Shown piece by piece: positions 1 to 17,200 of a stretch of 64,000 nt of DNA. The first letter of the stretch is position 1; every line of letters starts with the position of its first letter. The notes below the pieces were generated by a model, which saw only the letters and a list, made by a program, of their open reading frames with translations, was not told the DNA's origin and ran no database searches. The stretch comes from Membranipora membranacea (Eukaryota > Bryozoa > Gymnolaemata > Cheilostomatida > Membraniporidae): positions 60,001-124,000 of the forward strand of contig OU612072.1 of the NCBI GenBank assembly GCA_914767715.1, given 5' to 3'. The position numbers and the translations under genes are program-made.

Positions 1-3000
1 ACCTGTATTATTATTATACCGATAGTAGTAACTGTATTATTGTTATACCGATAGTACCACCTGTATTATAGTTATACAGATAGTAGTACCTGTATTATTG
101 TTACACCAATAGTAGTACATGTATTATTGTTATACCGATAGTAGTACCTGTATGTTATACCGATAGTAGTACCTGTATTATTGTTATACCGATAGTAGTA
201 CCTGTATTATTGTTATACCGATAGTAGTACCTGTATTATTGTTATACCGATAGTAGTACCTGTATTATTGTTATACCGATAGTAGTACCTGTATTATTGT
301 TATACCGATAGTAGCACCTGTACTATTGTTATACCGATAGTAGTACATGTATTATTGTTATACCGATAGTAGTACCTGTATGTTATACCGATAGTAGTAC
401 CTGTATTATTGTTATACCGATAGTAGTACCTGTATTATTGTTATACCGATAGTAGTACCTGTATTATTGTTATACCGATAGTAGCACCTGTACTATTGTT
501 ATACCGATAGTAGTACATGTATTATTGTTATACAGATAGTAGTACCTGTATTATTGTTATACCGATAGTAGTACCTGTATTATTGTTATACCGATAGTAG
601 TACCTGTATTATTGTTATACCGATAGTAGTACCTGTATTATTGTTATACCGATAGTAGCACCTGTACTATTGTTATACCGATAGTAGTACCTGTATTATT
701 GTTATACCGATAGTAGTACCTGTATTATTGTTATACCGATAGTAGCACCTGTACTATTGTTATACCGATAGTAGTACCTGTATTATTGTTATACCGATAG
801 TAGTACCTGTATTATTGTTATACCGATAGTAGTACCTATATTATTGTTATACCGATAGTAGTACATGTATTATTGTTATACCGATAGTAGTACCTGTATT
901 ATTGTTACACCGATAGTAGTACCTGTATTATTGTTATACCGATAGTAGTACCTGTATTATTGTTATACCGATAGTAGTACCTGTATTATTGTTATACCGA
1001 TAGTAGCACCTGTATTATACCGATAGTAGCACCTGTATTATTGTTATACCGATAGTAGTACCTGTATTATTGTTATACCGATAGTAGTACATGTATTATT
1101 GTTATACCGATAGTAGTACCTGTATTATTGTTATACCGATAGTAGCACCTGTATTATTGTTATACCGATAGTAGTACCTGTATTATTGTTATACCGATAG
1201 TAGCACCTGTATTATACCGATAGTAGCACCTGTATTATTGTTATACCGATAGTAGTACCTGTATTATTGTTATACCGATAGTAGCACCTGTATACCGATA
1301 GTAGTACATGTATTATTGTTATACCGATAGTAGTACATGTATTATTGTTATACCGATAGTAGCACCTGTATTATACCGATAGTAGCACCTGTATTATTGT
1401 TATACCGATAGTAGTACCTGTATTATTGTTATATCGATAGTAGTACCTGTATTATTGTTATATCGATAGTAGTACCTGTATTATTGTTATACCGATAGTA
1501 GTACCTGTATTATTGTTATATCGATAGTAGCACCTCTATTATTGTTATACCGATAGTAGTACCTATATTATTGTTATACCGATAGTAGTACCTGTATTAT
1601 TGTTATACCGATAGTAGCACCTGTATACCGATAGTAGTACATGTATTATTGTTATACCGATAGTAGTACCTGTATTATTGTTATATCGATAGTAGTACCT
1701 GTATTATTGTTATACCGATAGTAGCACCTGTATTATTGTTATACCGATAGTAGTACCTATATTATTGTTATACCGATAGTAGCACCTGTATTATTGTTAT
1801 ACCGATAGTAGCACCTGTATACCGATAGTAGTACATGTATTATTGTTATACCGATAGTAGTACCTGTATTATTGTTATATCGATAGTAGTACCTGTATTA
1901 TTGTTATACCGATAGTAGTACCTGTATTATTGTTATATCGATAGTAGCACCTCTATTATTGTTATACCGATAGTAGTACCTATATTATTGTTATACCGAT
2001 AGTAGTACCTGTATTATTGTTATACCGATAGTAGCACCTGTATACCGATAGTAGTACATGTATTATTGTTATACCGATAGTAGTACCTGTATTATTGTTA
2101 TATCGATAGTAGTACCTGTATTATTGTTATACCGATAGTAGCACCTCTATTATTGTTATACTGATAGTAGTACCTATATTATTGTTATACCGATAGTAGT
2201 ACCTGTATTATTGTTATACTGATAGTAGTACCTGTATTATTGTTATACCGATAGTAGTACCTGTATTATTGTTATACCGATAGTAGTACATGTATTATTG
2301 TTATACCGATAGTAGTACATGTATTATTGTTATACCGATAGTAGTACCTGTATTATTGTTATACCGATAGTAGTACCTGTATTATTGTTATACCGATAGT
2401 AGCACCTGTATTATTGTTATACCGATAGTAGTACCTGTATTATTGTTATACCGATAGTAGTACCTGTATTATTGTTATACCGATAGTAGTACCTGTATTA
2501 TTGTTATACCGATAGTAGTACCTGTATTATTGTTATACCGATAGTAGCACCTGTATTATTGTTATACCGATAGTAGTACCTGTATTATTGTTATACCGAT
2601 AGTAGTACCTGTATTATTGTTATACCGATAGTAGTACCTGTATTATTGTTATACCGATAGTAGTACCTGTATTATTGTTATACCGATAGTAGTACATGTA
2701 TTATTGTTATACCGATAGTAGTACCTGTATTATTGTTATACCGATAGTAGTACCTGTATTATTGTTATACCGATAGTAGCACCTGTATTATTGTTATACC
2801 GATAGTAGTACCTGTATTATTATTACACCGATAGTAGTACCTGTATTATTGTTATACCGATAGTAGTACCTGTATTATTGTTATACCGATAGTAGTACCT
2901 GTATTATTGTTATACCGATAGTAGTACCTGTATTATTGTTATACCGATAGTAGTACCTGTATTATTATTACACCGATAGTAGTACCTGTATTATTGTTAT

Positions 3001-4461
3001 ACCGATAGTAGTACCTGTATTATTGTTATACCGATAGTAGTACCTGTATTATTGTTATACCGATAGTAGTACCTGTATTATTGTTATACCGATAGTAGTA
3101 CCTGTATTATTGTTATACCGATAGTAGTACATGTATTATTGTTATACCGATAGTAGTACCTGTATTATTGTTATACCGATAGTAGTACCTGTATTATTGT
3201 TATACCGATAGTAGCACCTGTATTATTGTTATACCGATAGTAGTACCTGTATTATTATTACACCGATAGTAGTACCTGTATTATTGTTATACCGATAGTA
3301 GTACCTGTATTATTGTTATACCGATAGTAGTACCTATATTATTGTTATATCGATAGTAGTACCTGTATTATTGTTATATCGATAGTAGTACATGTATTAT
3401 TGTTATAACGATAGTAGTACTTTTATTATTGTTATACCGATAGTAGCACCTGTATTATTGTTATATCGATAGTAGTAACTGTATTATTGTTATACCGATA
3501 GTAGTACCTGTATTATTGTTATACCGATAGTAGTACATGTATTATTGTTATACCGATAGTAGTACATGTATTATTGTTATACCGATAGTAGTACTTATAT
3601 TATTGTTATATCGATAGTAGTACCTGTATTATTGTTATATCGATAGTAGTACATGTATTATTGTTATACCGATAGTAGTACCTATATTATTGTTATATCG
3701 ATAGTAGTACCTGTATTATTGTTATATCGATAGTAGTACATGTATTATTGTTATACCGATAGTAGTACCTATATTATTGTTATATCGATAGTAGTACCTG
3801 TATTATTGTTATATCGATAGTAGTACATGTATTATTGTTATACCGATAGTAGTACCTATATTATTGTTATATCGATAGTAGTACCTGTATTATTGTTATA
3901 TCGATAGTAGTACATGTATTATTGTTATACCGATAGTAGTACCTATATTATTGTTATATCGATAGTAGTACCTGTATTATTGTTATATCGATAGTAGTAC
4001 ATGTATTATTGTTATACCGATAGTAGTACTTTTATTATTGTTATACCGATAGTAGCACCTGTATTATTGTTATATCGATAGTAGTAACTGTATTATTGTT
4101 ATACCGATAGTAGTACCTGTATTATTGTTATACCGATAGTAGTACATGTATTATTGTTATACCGATAGTAGTACCTGTATTATTGTTATACCGATAGTAG
4201 TACATGTATTATTGTTATACCGATAGTAGTACATGTATTATTGTTACACCGATAGTAGTACCTATATTATTGTTATACCGATAGTAGTACATGTATTATT
4301 GTTATACCGATAGTAGTACCTCTATTATTGTTATACCGATAGTAGCACCTGTATTATTGTTATACCGATAGTAGTACCTGTATTATTGTTATACCGATAG
4401 TAGTACCTCTATTATTGTTATACCGATAGTAGCACCTGTATTATTGTTATACCGATAGTAG

Positions 4462-6290
4462 TACCTATATTATTGTTATACCGATAGTAGTACTTTTATT
4501 ATTGTTATACCGATAGTAGTACATGTATTATTGTTATACCGATAGTAGTACCTGTATTATTGTTATACCGATAGTAGTACCTGTATTATTGTTATACCGA
4601 TAGTAGTACCTGTATTATTGTTATACCGATAGTAGTACCTGTATTATTGTTATACCGATAGTAGTACCTGTATTATTGTTATACCGATAGTAGTACCTGT
4701 ATTATTGTTATACCGATAGTAGTACATGTATTATTGTTATACCGATAGTAGTACCTGTATTATTGTTATACCGATAGTAGTACCTGTATTATTGTTATAC
4801 CGATAGTAGCACCTGTATTATTGTTATACCGATAGTAGTACCTGTATTATTGTTATACCGATAGTAGCACCTGTATTATTGTTATACCGATAGTAGTACC
4901 TGTATTATTGTTATACCGATAGTAGTACCTCTATTATTGTTATACCGATAGTAGCACCTGTATTATTGTTATACCGATAGTAGTACCTATATTATTGTTA
5001 TACCGATAGTAGTACTTTTATTATTGTTATACCGATAGTAGTACATGTATTATTGTTATACCGATAGTAGTACCTGTATTATTGTTATACCGATAGTAGT
5101 ACCTGTATTATTGTTATACCGATAGTAGTACCTGTATTATTGTTATACCGATAGTAGTACCTGTATTATTGTTATACCGATAGTAGTACCTGTATTATTG
5201 TTATACCGATAGTAGTACCTGTATTATTGTTATACCGATAGTAGTACATGTATTATTGTTATACCGATAGTAGTACCTGTATTATTGTTATACCGATAGT
5301 AGTACCTGTATTATTGTTATACCGATAGTAGCACCTGTATTATTGTTATACCGATAGTAGTACCTGTATTATTATTACACCGATAGTAGTACCTGTATTA
5401 TTGTTATACCGATAGTAGTACCTGTATTATTGTTATACCAATAGTAGTACCTGTATTATTGTTATACCGATAGTAGTACATGTATTATTGTTACACCGAT
5501 AGTAGTACCTATATTATTGTTATACCGATAGTAGTACATGTATTATTGTTATACCGATAGTAGTACCTCTATTATTGTTATACCGATAGTAGCACCTGTA
5601 TTATTGTTATACCGATAGTAGTACCTGTATTATTGTTATACCGATAGTAGTACCTCTATTATTGTTATACCGATAGTAGCACCTGTATTATTGTTATACC
5701 GATAGTAGTACCTATATTATTGTTATACCGATAGTAGTACTTTTATTATTGTTATACCGATAGTAGTACATGTATTATTGTTATACCGATAGTAGTACCT
5801 GTATTATTGTTATACCGATAGTAGTACCTGTATTATTGTTATACCGATAGTAGTACCTGTATTATTGTTATACCGATAGTAGTACCTGTATTATTGTTAT
5901 ACCGATAGTAGTACCTGTATTATTGTTATACCGATAGTAGTACCTGTATTATTGTTATACCGATAGTAGTACATGTATTATTGTTATACCGATAGTAGTA
6001 CCTGTATTATTGTTATACCGATAGTAGTACCTGTATTATTGTTATACCGATAGTAGCACCTGTATTATTGTTATACCGATAGTAGTACCTGTATTATTGT
6101 TATACCGATAGTAGCACCTGTATTATTGTTATACCGATAGTAGTACCTGTATTATTGTTATACCGATAGTAGTACCTCTATTATTGTTATACCGATAGTA
6201 GCACCTGTATTATTGTTATACCGATAGTAGTACCTATATTATTGTTATACCGATAGTAGTACTTTTATTATTGTTATACCGATAGTAGTA
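4462..6290. repeat. Higher-order repeat block inside the 29-bp satellite
   Basis: The rare ACTTTTATT unit type occurs at 4492, 5014, 5739 and 6261, each time followed by the same run of unit variants. The spacings are 522 bp (18 units) within each pair and 1,247 bp (43 units) between pairs, both exact multiples of 29. This shows duplication of multi-unit blocks rather than unit-by-unit slippage. The same unit type recurs with other spacings near 3418, 4027, 7222, 7625, 7886 and 8407. Confidence 0.8.
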
Positions 6291-9200
6291 CATGTATTAT
6301 TGTTATACCGATAGTAGTACCTGTATTATTGTTATACCGATAGTAGTACCTGTATTATTGTTATACCGATAGTAGTACCTGTATTATTGTTATACCGATA
6401 GTAGTACCTGTATTATTGTTATACCGATAGTAGTACCTGTATTATTGTTATACCGATAGTAGTACCTGTATTATTGTTATACCGATAGTAGTACATGTAT
6501 TATTGTTATACCGATAGTAGTACCTGTATTATTGTTATACCGATAGTAGTACCTGTATTATTGTTATACCGATAGTAGCACCTGTATTATTGTTATACCG
6601 ATAGTAGTACCTGTATTATTATTACACCGATAGTAGTACCTGTATTATTGTTATACCGATAGTAGTACCTGTATTATTGTTATACCAATAGTAGTACCTG
6701 TATTATTGTTATACCGATAGTAGTACCTGTATTATTGTTATACCGATAGTAGTACCTGTATTATTATTACACCGATAGTAGTACCTGTATTATTGTTATA
6801 CCGATAGTAGTACCTGTATTATTGTTATACCGATAGTAGTACCTGTATTATTGTTATACCGATAGTAGTACCTGTATTATTGTTATACCGATAGTAGTAC
6901 CTGTATTATTGTTATACCGATAGTAGTACATGTATTATTGTTATACCGATAGTAGTACCTGTATTATTGTTATACCGATAGTAGTACCTGTATTATTGTT
7001 ATACCGATAGTAGCACCTGTATTATTGTTATACCGATAGTAGTACCTGTATTATTATTACACCGATAGTAGTACCTGTATTATTGTTATACCGATAGTAG
7101 TACCTGTATTATTGTTATACCGATAGTAGTACCTATATTATTGTTATATCGATAGTAGTACCTGTATTATTGTTATATCGATAGTAGTACATGTATTATT
7201 GTTATACCGATAGTAGTACTTTTATTATTGTTATACCGATAGTAGCACCTGTATTATTGTTATATCGATAGTAGTAACTGTATTATTGTTATACCGATAG
7301 TAGTACCTGTACTATTGTTATACCGATAGTAGTACATGTATTATTGTTATACCGATAGTAGTACATGTATTATTGTTATACCGATAGTAGTACATGTATT
7401 ATTGTTATACCGATAGTAGTACATGTATTATTGTTATACCGATAGTAGTACCTCTATTATTGTTATACCGATAGTAGCACCTGTATTATTGTTATACCGA
7501 TAGTAGTACCTGTATTATTGTTATACCGATAGTAGTACCTCTATTATTGTTATACCGATAGTAGCACCTGTATTATTGTTATACCGATAGTAGTACCTAT
7601 ATTATTGTTATACCGATAGTAGTACTTTTATTATTGTTATACCGATAGTAGTACATGTATTATTGTTATACCGATAGTAGTACCTGTATTATTGTTATAC
7701 CGATAGTAGTACCTGTATTATTGTTATACCGATAGTAGTACATGTATTATTGTTATACCGATAGTAGTACCTGTATTATTGTTATACCGATAGTAGTACC
7801 TGTATTATTGTTACACCGATAGTAGTACCTGTATTATTGTTATATCGATAGTAGTACATGTATTATTGTTATACCGATAGTAGTACTTTTATTATTGTTA
7901 TACCGATAGTAGCACCTGTATTATTGTTATATCGATAGTAGTAACTGTATTATTGTTATACCGATAGTAGTACATGTATTATTGTTATACCGATAGTAGT
8001 ACCTATATTATTGTTATACCGATAGTAGTACATGTATTATTGTTATACCGATAGTAGTACCTCTATTATTGTTATACCGATAGTAGCACCTGTATTATTG
8101 TTATACCGATAGTAGTACCTGTATTATTGTTATACCGATAGTAGTACCTGTATTATTGTTATACCGATAGTAGTACCTGTATTATTGTTATACCGATAGT
8201 AGTACCTCTATTATTGTTATACCGATAGTAGCACCTGTATTATTGTTATACCGATAGTAGTACCTGTATTATTGTTATACCGATAGTAGTACCTGTATTA
8301 TTGTTATACCGATAGTAGTACCTCTATTATTGTTATACCGATAGTAGCACCTGTATTATTGTTATACCGATAGTAGTACCTATATTATTGTTATACCGAT
8401 AGTAGTACTTTTATTATTGTTATACCGATAGTAGTACATGTATTATTGTTATACCGATAGTAGTACCTGTATTATTGTTATACCGATAGTAGCACCTGTA
8501 TACCGATAGTAGTACATGTATTATTGTTATACCGATAGTAGTACCTGTATTATTGTTATATCGATAGTAGTACCTGTATTATTGTTATACCGATAGTAGT
8601 ACATGTATTATTGTTATACCGATAGTAGTACATGTATTATTGTTATACCGATAGTAGTACCTGTATTATTGTTATACCGATAGTAGTACCTGTATTATTG
8701 TTATACCGATAGTAGCACCTGTATTATTGTTATACTGATAGTAGTACCTATATTATTGTTATACCGATAGTAGCACCTGTATACCGATAGTAGTACATGT
8801 ATTATTGTTATACCGATAGTAGTACCTGTATTATTGTTAAATCGATAGTAGTACCTGTATTATTGTTATACCGATAGTAGCACATGTATTATTGTTATAC
8901 CGATAGTAGTACCTGTATTATTGTTACACCGATAGTAGTACCTCTATTATTGTTATACCGATAGTAGCACCTGTATACCGATAGTAGAACATGTATTATT
9001 GTTATACCGATAGTAGTACATGTATTATTGTTATACCGATAGTAGTACCTGTATTATTGTTATACCGATAGTAGTACCTGTATTATTGTTATACCGATAG
9101 TAGTACCTGTATTATTGTTATATCGATAGTAGTACCTGTATTATTGTTATACCGATAGTAGCACCTGTATTATTGTTATACCGATAGTAGCACCTGTATA

Positions 9201-11241
9201 CCGATAGTAGTACATGTATTATTGTTATACCGATAGTAGTACCTGTATTATTGTTATATCGATAGTAGCACCTGTATTATTGTTATACTGATAGTAGTAC
9301 CTATATTATTGTTATACCGATAGTAGCACCTGTATACCGATAGTAGTACATGTATTATTGTTATACCGATAGTAGTACCTGTATTATTGTTATACCGATA
9401 GTAGTACCTGTATTATTGTTATACCGATAGTAGCACCTGTACTATTGTTATACCGATAGTAGTACCCTTATTATTGTTATACCGATAGTAGCACCTGTAT
9501 ACCGATAGTAGTACCTGTATTATTGTTATACCGATAGTAGCACCTGTATTATTGTTATACCGATAGTAGTACCTGTATTATTGTTATACTGATAGTAGTA
9601 CCTCTATTATTGTTATACCGATAGTAGTACCTGTATACCGATAGTAGTACCTGTATTATTGTTATACCGATAGTAGCACCTGTATTATTGTTATACCGAT
9701 AGTAGTACCTGTATTATTGTTATACTGATAGTAGTACCCTTATTATTGTTATACCGATAGTAGCACCTGTATACCGATAGTAGTACCTGTATTATTGTTA
9801 TACCGATAGTAGTACCTGTATTATTGTTATACCGATAGTAGTACCTGTATTATTGTTATACCGATAGTAGTACCTGTATTATTGTTATACCGATAGTAGT
9901 ACCTGTATTATTATTACACCGATAGTAGTACCTGTATTATTGTTATACCGATAGTAGTACCTGTATTATTGTTATACCGATAGTAGTACCTGTATTATTG
10001 TTATACCGATAGTAGTACCTGTATTATTGTTATACCGATAGTAGTACCTGTATTATTGTTATACCGATAGTAGTACATGTATTATTGTTATACCGATAGT
10101 AGTACCTGTATTATTGTTATACCGATAGTAGTACCTGTATTATTGTTATACCGATAGTAGCACCTGTATTATTGTTATACCGATAGTAGTACCTGTATTA
10201 TTATTACACCGATAGTAGTACCTGTATTATTGTTATACCGATAGTAGTACCTGTATTATTGTTATACCGATAGTAGTACCTATATTATTGTTATATCGAT
10301 AGTAGTACCTGTATTATTGTTATATCGATAGTAGTACATGTATTATTGTTATACCGATAGTAGTACTTTTATTATTGTTATACCGATAGTAGTACCTGTA
10401 TTATTGTTATACCGATAGTAGCACCTGTATTATTGTTATATCGATAGTAGTAACTGTATTATTGTTATACCGATAGTAGTACCTGTATTATTGTTATACC
10501 GATAGTAGTACATGTATTATTGTTATACCGATAGTAGTACATGTATTATTGTTATACCGATAGTAGTACCTGTATTATTGTTACACCGATAGTAGTACAT
10601 GTATTATTGTTATACCGATAGTAGTACATGTATTATTGTTATACCGATAGTAGTACCTATATTATTGTTATACCGATAGTAGCACCTGTATACCGATAGT
10701 AGTACATGTATTATTGTTATACCGATAGTAGTACCTGTATTATTGTTATATCGATAGTAGTACCTGTATTATTGTTATACCGATAGTAGTACATGTATTA
10801 TTGTTATACCGATAGTAGTACATGTATTATTGTTATACCGATAGTAGTACCTGTATTATTGTTATACCGATAGTAGCACCTGTATATCGATAGTAGTAAC
10901 TGTATTATTGTTATATCGATCGTAGTACCTGTATTATTGTTATACCGATAGTAGTACCTGTATTATTGTTATACTGATAGTAGTACCTATATTATTGTTA
11001 TACCGATAGTAGTACCTGTATTATTGTTATACCGATAGTAGCACCTGTATTATTGTTATACTGATAGTAGTACCTATATTATTGTTATACCGATAGTAGC
11101 ACCTGTATACCGATAGTAGTACATGTATTATTGTTATACCGATAGTAGTACATGTATTATTGTTATACCGATAGTAGCACCTGTATTATTGTTATACCGA
11201 TAGTAGTACCTCTATTATTGTTATACCGATAGTAGCACCTG

Positions 11242-14200
11242 TATTATACCGATAGTAGTACCTGTATTATTGTTATACCGATAGTAGTACCTGTATTATT
11301 GTTATACCGATAGTAGTAACTGTATTATTGTTATATCGATCGTAGTACCTGTATTATTGTTATACCGATAGTAGCACTTGTATTATTGTTATACCGATAG
11401 TAGTACCTGTATTGTTGTTATATCGATAGTAGTACATGTATTATTGTTATACCGATAGTAGTACTTTTATTATTGTTATACCGATAGTAGTACCTGTATT
11501 GTTGTTATATCGATCGTAGTACCTGTATTATTGTTATACCGATAGTAGCACTTGTATTATTGTTATACCGATAGTAGTACCTGTATTGTTGTTATATCGA
11601 TAGTAGTACATGTATTATTGTTATACCGATAGTAGCACCTGTATACCGATAGTAGTACATGTATTATTGTTATATCGATAGTAGTACATGTATTATTGTT
11701 ATACCGATAGTAGTACTTGTATTATTGTTATATCGATAGTAGTACATGTATTATTGTTACACAGATAGTAGTACATGTATTGTTGTTATATCGATCGTAG
11801 TACCTGTATTATTGTTATACCGATAGTAGCACTTGTATTATTGTTATACCGATAGTAGTACCTGTATTGTTGTTATATCGATAGTAGTACATGTATTATT
11901 GTTATACCGATAGTAGCACCTGTATATCGATAGTAGTAACTGTATTATTGTTATATCGATCGTAGTACCTGTATTATTGTTATACCGATAGTAGTACCTG
12001 TATTATTGTTATACCGATAGTAGTACATGTATTATTGTTATACCGATAGTAGTACCTGTATTATTGTTATATCGATAGTAGTACCTGTATTATTGTTATA
12101 CCGATAGTAGTACATGTATTATTGTTATACCGATAGTAGTACATGTATTATTGTTATACCGATAGTAGTACCTGTATTATTGTTATACCGATAGTAGCAC
12201 CTGTATATCGATAGTAGTAACTGTATTATTGTTATATCGATCGTAGTACCTGTATTATTGTTATACTGATAGTAGTACCTATATTATTGTTATACCGATA
12301 GTAGTACATGTATTATTGTTATACCGATAGTAGTACCTGTATTATTGTTATACCGATAGTAGCACCTGTATTGTTGTTATATCGATAGTAGTACCTGTAT
12401 TATTGTTATACCGATAGTAGTACATGTATTATTGTTATACCGATAGTAGTACATGTATTATTGTTATACCGATAGTAGTACATGTATTATTGTTATACCG
12501 ATAGTAGTACCTGTATTATTGTTATATCGATAGTAGTACCTGTATTATTGTTATACCGATAGTAGTACATGTATTATTGTTATACCGATAGTAGTACCTG
12601 TATTATTGTTATATCGATAGTAGTACCTGTATTATTGTTATACCGATAGTAGTACATGTATTATTGTTATACCGATAGTAGTACATGTATTATTGTTATA
12701 CCGATAGTAGTACCTGTATTATTGTTATACCGATAGTAGTACATGTATTATTGTTATACCGATAGTAGTACATGTATTATTGTTATACCGATAGTAGTAC
12801 CTGTATTATTGTTATATCGATAGTAGTACCTGTATTATTGTTATACCGATAGTAGTACATGTATTATTGTTATACCGATAGTAGTACATGTATTATTGTT
12901 ATACCGATAGTAGTACCTGTATTATTGTTATACCGATAGTAGCACCTGTATATCGATAGTAGTAACTGTATTATTGTTATATCGATCGTAGTACCTGTAT
13001 TATTGTTATACCGGTAGTAGTACCCTTATTATTGTTATACCGATAGTAGTACATGTATTATTGTTATACCGATAGTAGTACCTGTATTATTGTTATACTG
13101 ATAGTAGTACCTATATTATTGTTATACCGATAGTAGTACCTGTATTATTGTTATACCGATAGTAGCACCTGTATTATTGTTATACTGATAGTAGTACCTA
13201 TATTATTGTTATACCGATAGTAGCACCTGTATACCGATAGTAGTACATGTATTATTGTTATACCGATAGTAGTACCTGTATTATTGTTATACCGATAGTA
13301 GTAACTGTATTATTGTTATATCGATCGTAGTACCTGTATTATTGTTATACCGATAGTAGTACCTGTATTATTGTTATACCGATAGTAGTACATGTATTAT
13401 TGTTATACCGATAGTAGTACCTGTATTATTGTTATACCGATAGTAGCACCTGTATTATTGTTATACCGATAGTAGTACATGTATTATTGTTATACCGATA
13501 GTAGCACCTGTATACCGATAGTAGTACATGTATTATTGTTATATCGATAGTAGTACATGTATTATTGTTATACCGATAGTAGTAACTGTATTATTGTTAT
13601 ATCGATCGTAGTACCTGTATTATTGTTATACCGATAGTAGCACTTGTATTATTGTTATACCGATAGTAGTACATGTATTATTGTTATACCGATAGTAGCA
13701 CCTGTATTATTGTTATACCGATAGTAGTACATGTATTATTGTTATACCGATAGTAGTACCTGTATTATTGTTATACCGATAGTAGTAACTGTATTATTGT
13801 TATATCGATCGTAGTACCTGTATTATTGTTATACCGATAGTAGTACATGTATTATTGTTATACCGATAGTAGTACCTGTATTATTGTTATACCGATAGTA
13901 GTACCTGTATTATTGTTATACCGATAGTAGTAACTGTATTATTGTTATATCGATCGTAGTACCTGTATTATTGTTATACCGATAGTAGTACATGTATTAT
14001 TGTTATACCGATAGTAGTACCTGTATTATTGTTATACCGATAGTAGCACCTGTATTATTGTTATACCGATAGTAGTACATGTATTATTGTTATACCGATA
14101 GTAGTACATGTATTATTGTTATACCGATAGTAGTACATGTATTATTGTTATACCGATAGTAGTACATGTATTATTGTTATACCGATAGTAGTACATGTAT

Positions 14201-17200
14201 TATTGTTATACCGATAGTAGTACATGTATTATTGTTATACCGATAGTAGCACCTGTATACCGATAGTAGTACATGTATTATTGTTATATCGATAGTAGTA
14301 CATGTATTATTGTTATACCGATAGTAGTACCTGTATTATTGTTATACCGATAGTAGTACCTGTATTATTGTTATACCGATAGTAGTAACTGTATTATTGT
14401 TATATCGATCGTAGTACCTGTATTATTGTTATACCGATAGTAGTACATGTATTATTGTTATACCGATAGTAGTACCTGTATTATTGTTATACCGATAGTA
14501 GTACCTGTATTATTGTTATACCGATAGTAGCACTTGTATTATTGTTATACCGATAGTAGTACATGTATTATTGTTATACCGATAGTAGCACCTGTATACC
14601 GATAGTAGTACATGTATTATTGTTATATCGATAGTAGTACCTGTATTATTGTTATACCGATAGTAGTACCTGTATTATTGTTATACCGATAGTAGTACCT
14701 GTATTATTGTTATACCGATAGTAGTACCTGTATTATTGTTATACCGATAGTAGCACTTGTATTATTGTTATACCGATAGTAGTACATGTATTATTGTTAT
14801 ACCGATAGTAGCACCTGTATACCGATAGTAGTACATGTATTATTGTTATATCGATAGTAGTACATGTATTATTGTTATACCGATAGTAGTACTTGTATTA
14901 TTGTTATACCGATAGTAGTACATGTATTATTGTTATACCGATAGTAGCACCTGTATACCGATAGTAGTACATGTATTATTGTTATACCGATAGTAGTACC
15001 TGTATTATTGTTATACCGATAGTAGTACATGTATTATTGTTATACCGATAGTAGCACCTGTATTATTGTTATACCGATAGTAGCACCTGTATACCGATAG
15101 TAGTACATGTATTATTGTTATACCGATAGTAGTACCTGTATTATTGTTATACCGATAGTAGTACATGTATTATTGTTATACCGATAGTAGTACCTATATT
15201 ATTGTTATACCGATAGTAGTACCTGTATTATTGTTATACCGATAGTAGTACATGTATTATTGTTATACCGATAGTAGTACATGTATTATTGTTATACCGA
15301 TAGTAGTACCTGTATTATTGTTATACCGATAGTAGTACATGTATTATTGTTATACCGATAGTAGTACATGTATTATTGTTATATCGATAGTAGTACATGT
15401 ATTATTGTTATATCGATAGTAGTACATGTATTATTGTTATATCGATAGTAGTACATGTATTATTGTTATATCGATAGTAGTACATGTATTATTGTTATAC
15501 CGATAGTAGTACCTGTATGTTATACCGATAGTAGCACATGTATTATTGTTATACCGATAGTAGTACCTGTATTATTGTTACACCGATAGTAGTACCTCTA
15601 TTATTGTTATACCGATAGTAGCACCTGTATACCGATAGTAGTACATGTATTATTGTTATACCGATAGTAGTACATGTATTATTGTTATACCGATAGTAGC
15701 ACCTGTATTATTGTTATACCGATAGTAGCACCTGTATACCGATAGTAGTACATGTATTATTGTTATACCGATAGTAGTACCTGTATTATTGTTATACCGA
15801 TAGTAGTACCTGTATTATTGTTATACCGATAGTAGCACCTGTATTATTGTTATACCGATAGTAGTACCTGTATTATTATTACACCGATAGTAGTACCTGT
15901 ATTATTGTTATACCGATAGTAGTACCTGTATTATTGTTATACCGATAGTAGTACCTATATTATTGTTATATCGATAGTAGTACCTGTATTGTTGTTATAT
16001 CGATAGTAGTACATGTATTATTGTTATACCGATAGTAGTACTTTTATTATTGTTATACCGATAGTAGCACCTGTATTATTGTTATATCGATAGTAGTAAC
16101 TGTATTATTGTTATACCGATAGTAGTACCTGTATTATTGTTATACCGATAGTAGTACATGTATTATTGTTATACCGATAGTAGTACATGTATTATTGTTA
16201 TACCGATAGTAGTACCTGTATTATTGTTATACCGATAGTAGTACCTATATTATTGTTATACCGATAGTAGTACATGTATTATTGTTATACCGATAGTAGT
16301 ACCCTTATTATTGTTATACCGATAGTAGTACTTTTATTATTGTTATACCGATAGTAGTACATGTATTATTGTTATACCGATAGTAGTACCTGTATTATTG
16401 TTATACCGATAGTAGCACCTGTATACCGATAGTAGTACATGTATTATTGTTATACCGATAGTAGCACCTGTATTATACCGATAGTAGTACCTGTATTATT
16501 GTTATACCGATAGTAGTACCTGTATTATTGTTATACCGATAGTAGTAACTGTATTATTGTTATATCGATCGTAGTACCTGTATTATTGTTATACCGATAG
16601 TAGCACTTGTATTATTGTTATACCGATAGTAGTACCTGTATTGTTGTTATATCGATAGTAGTACATGTATTATTGTTATACCGATAGTAGTACTTTTATT
16701 ATTGTTATACCGATAGTAGTACCTGTATTGTTGTTATATCGATCGTAGTACCTGTATTATTGTTATACCGATAGTAGCACTTGTATTATTGTTATACCGA
16801 TAGTAGTACCTGTATTGTTGTTATATCGATAGTAGTACATGTATTATTGTTATACCGATAGTAGCACCTGTATACCGATAGTAGTACATGTATTATTGTT
16901 ATATCGATAGTAGTACATGTATTATTGTTATACCGATAGTAGTACTTGTATTATTGTTATATCGATAGTAGTACATGTATTATTGTTACACAGATAGTAG
17001 TACATGTATTGTTGTTATATCGATCGTAGTACCTGTATTATTGTTATACCGATAGTAGCACTTGTATTATTGTTATACCGATAGTAGTACCTGTATTGTT
17101 GTTATATCGATAGTAGTACATGTATTATTGTTATACCGATAGTAGCACCTGTATATCGATAGTAGTAACTGTATTATTGTTATATCGATCGTAGTACCTG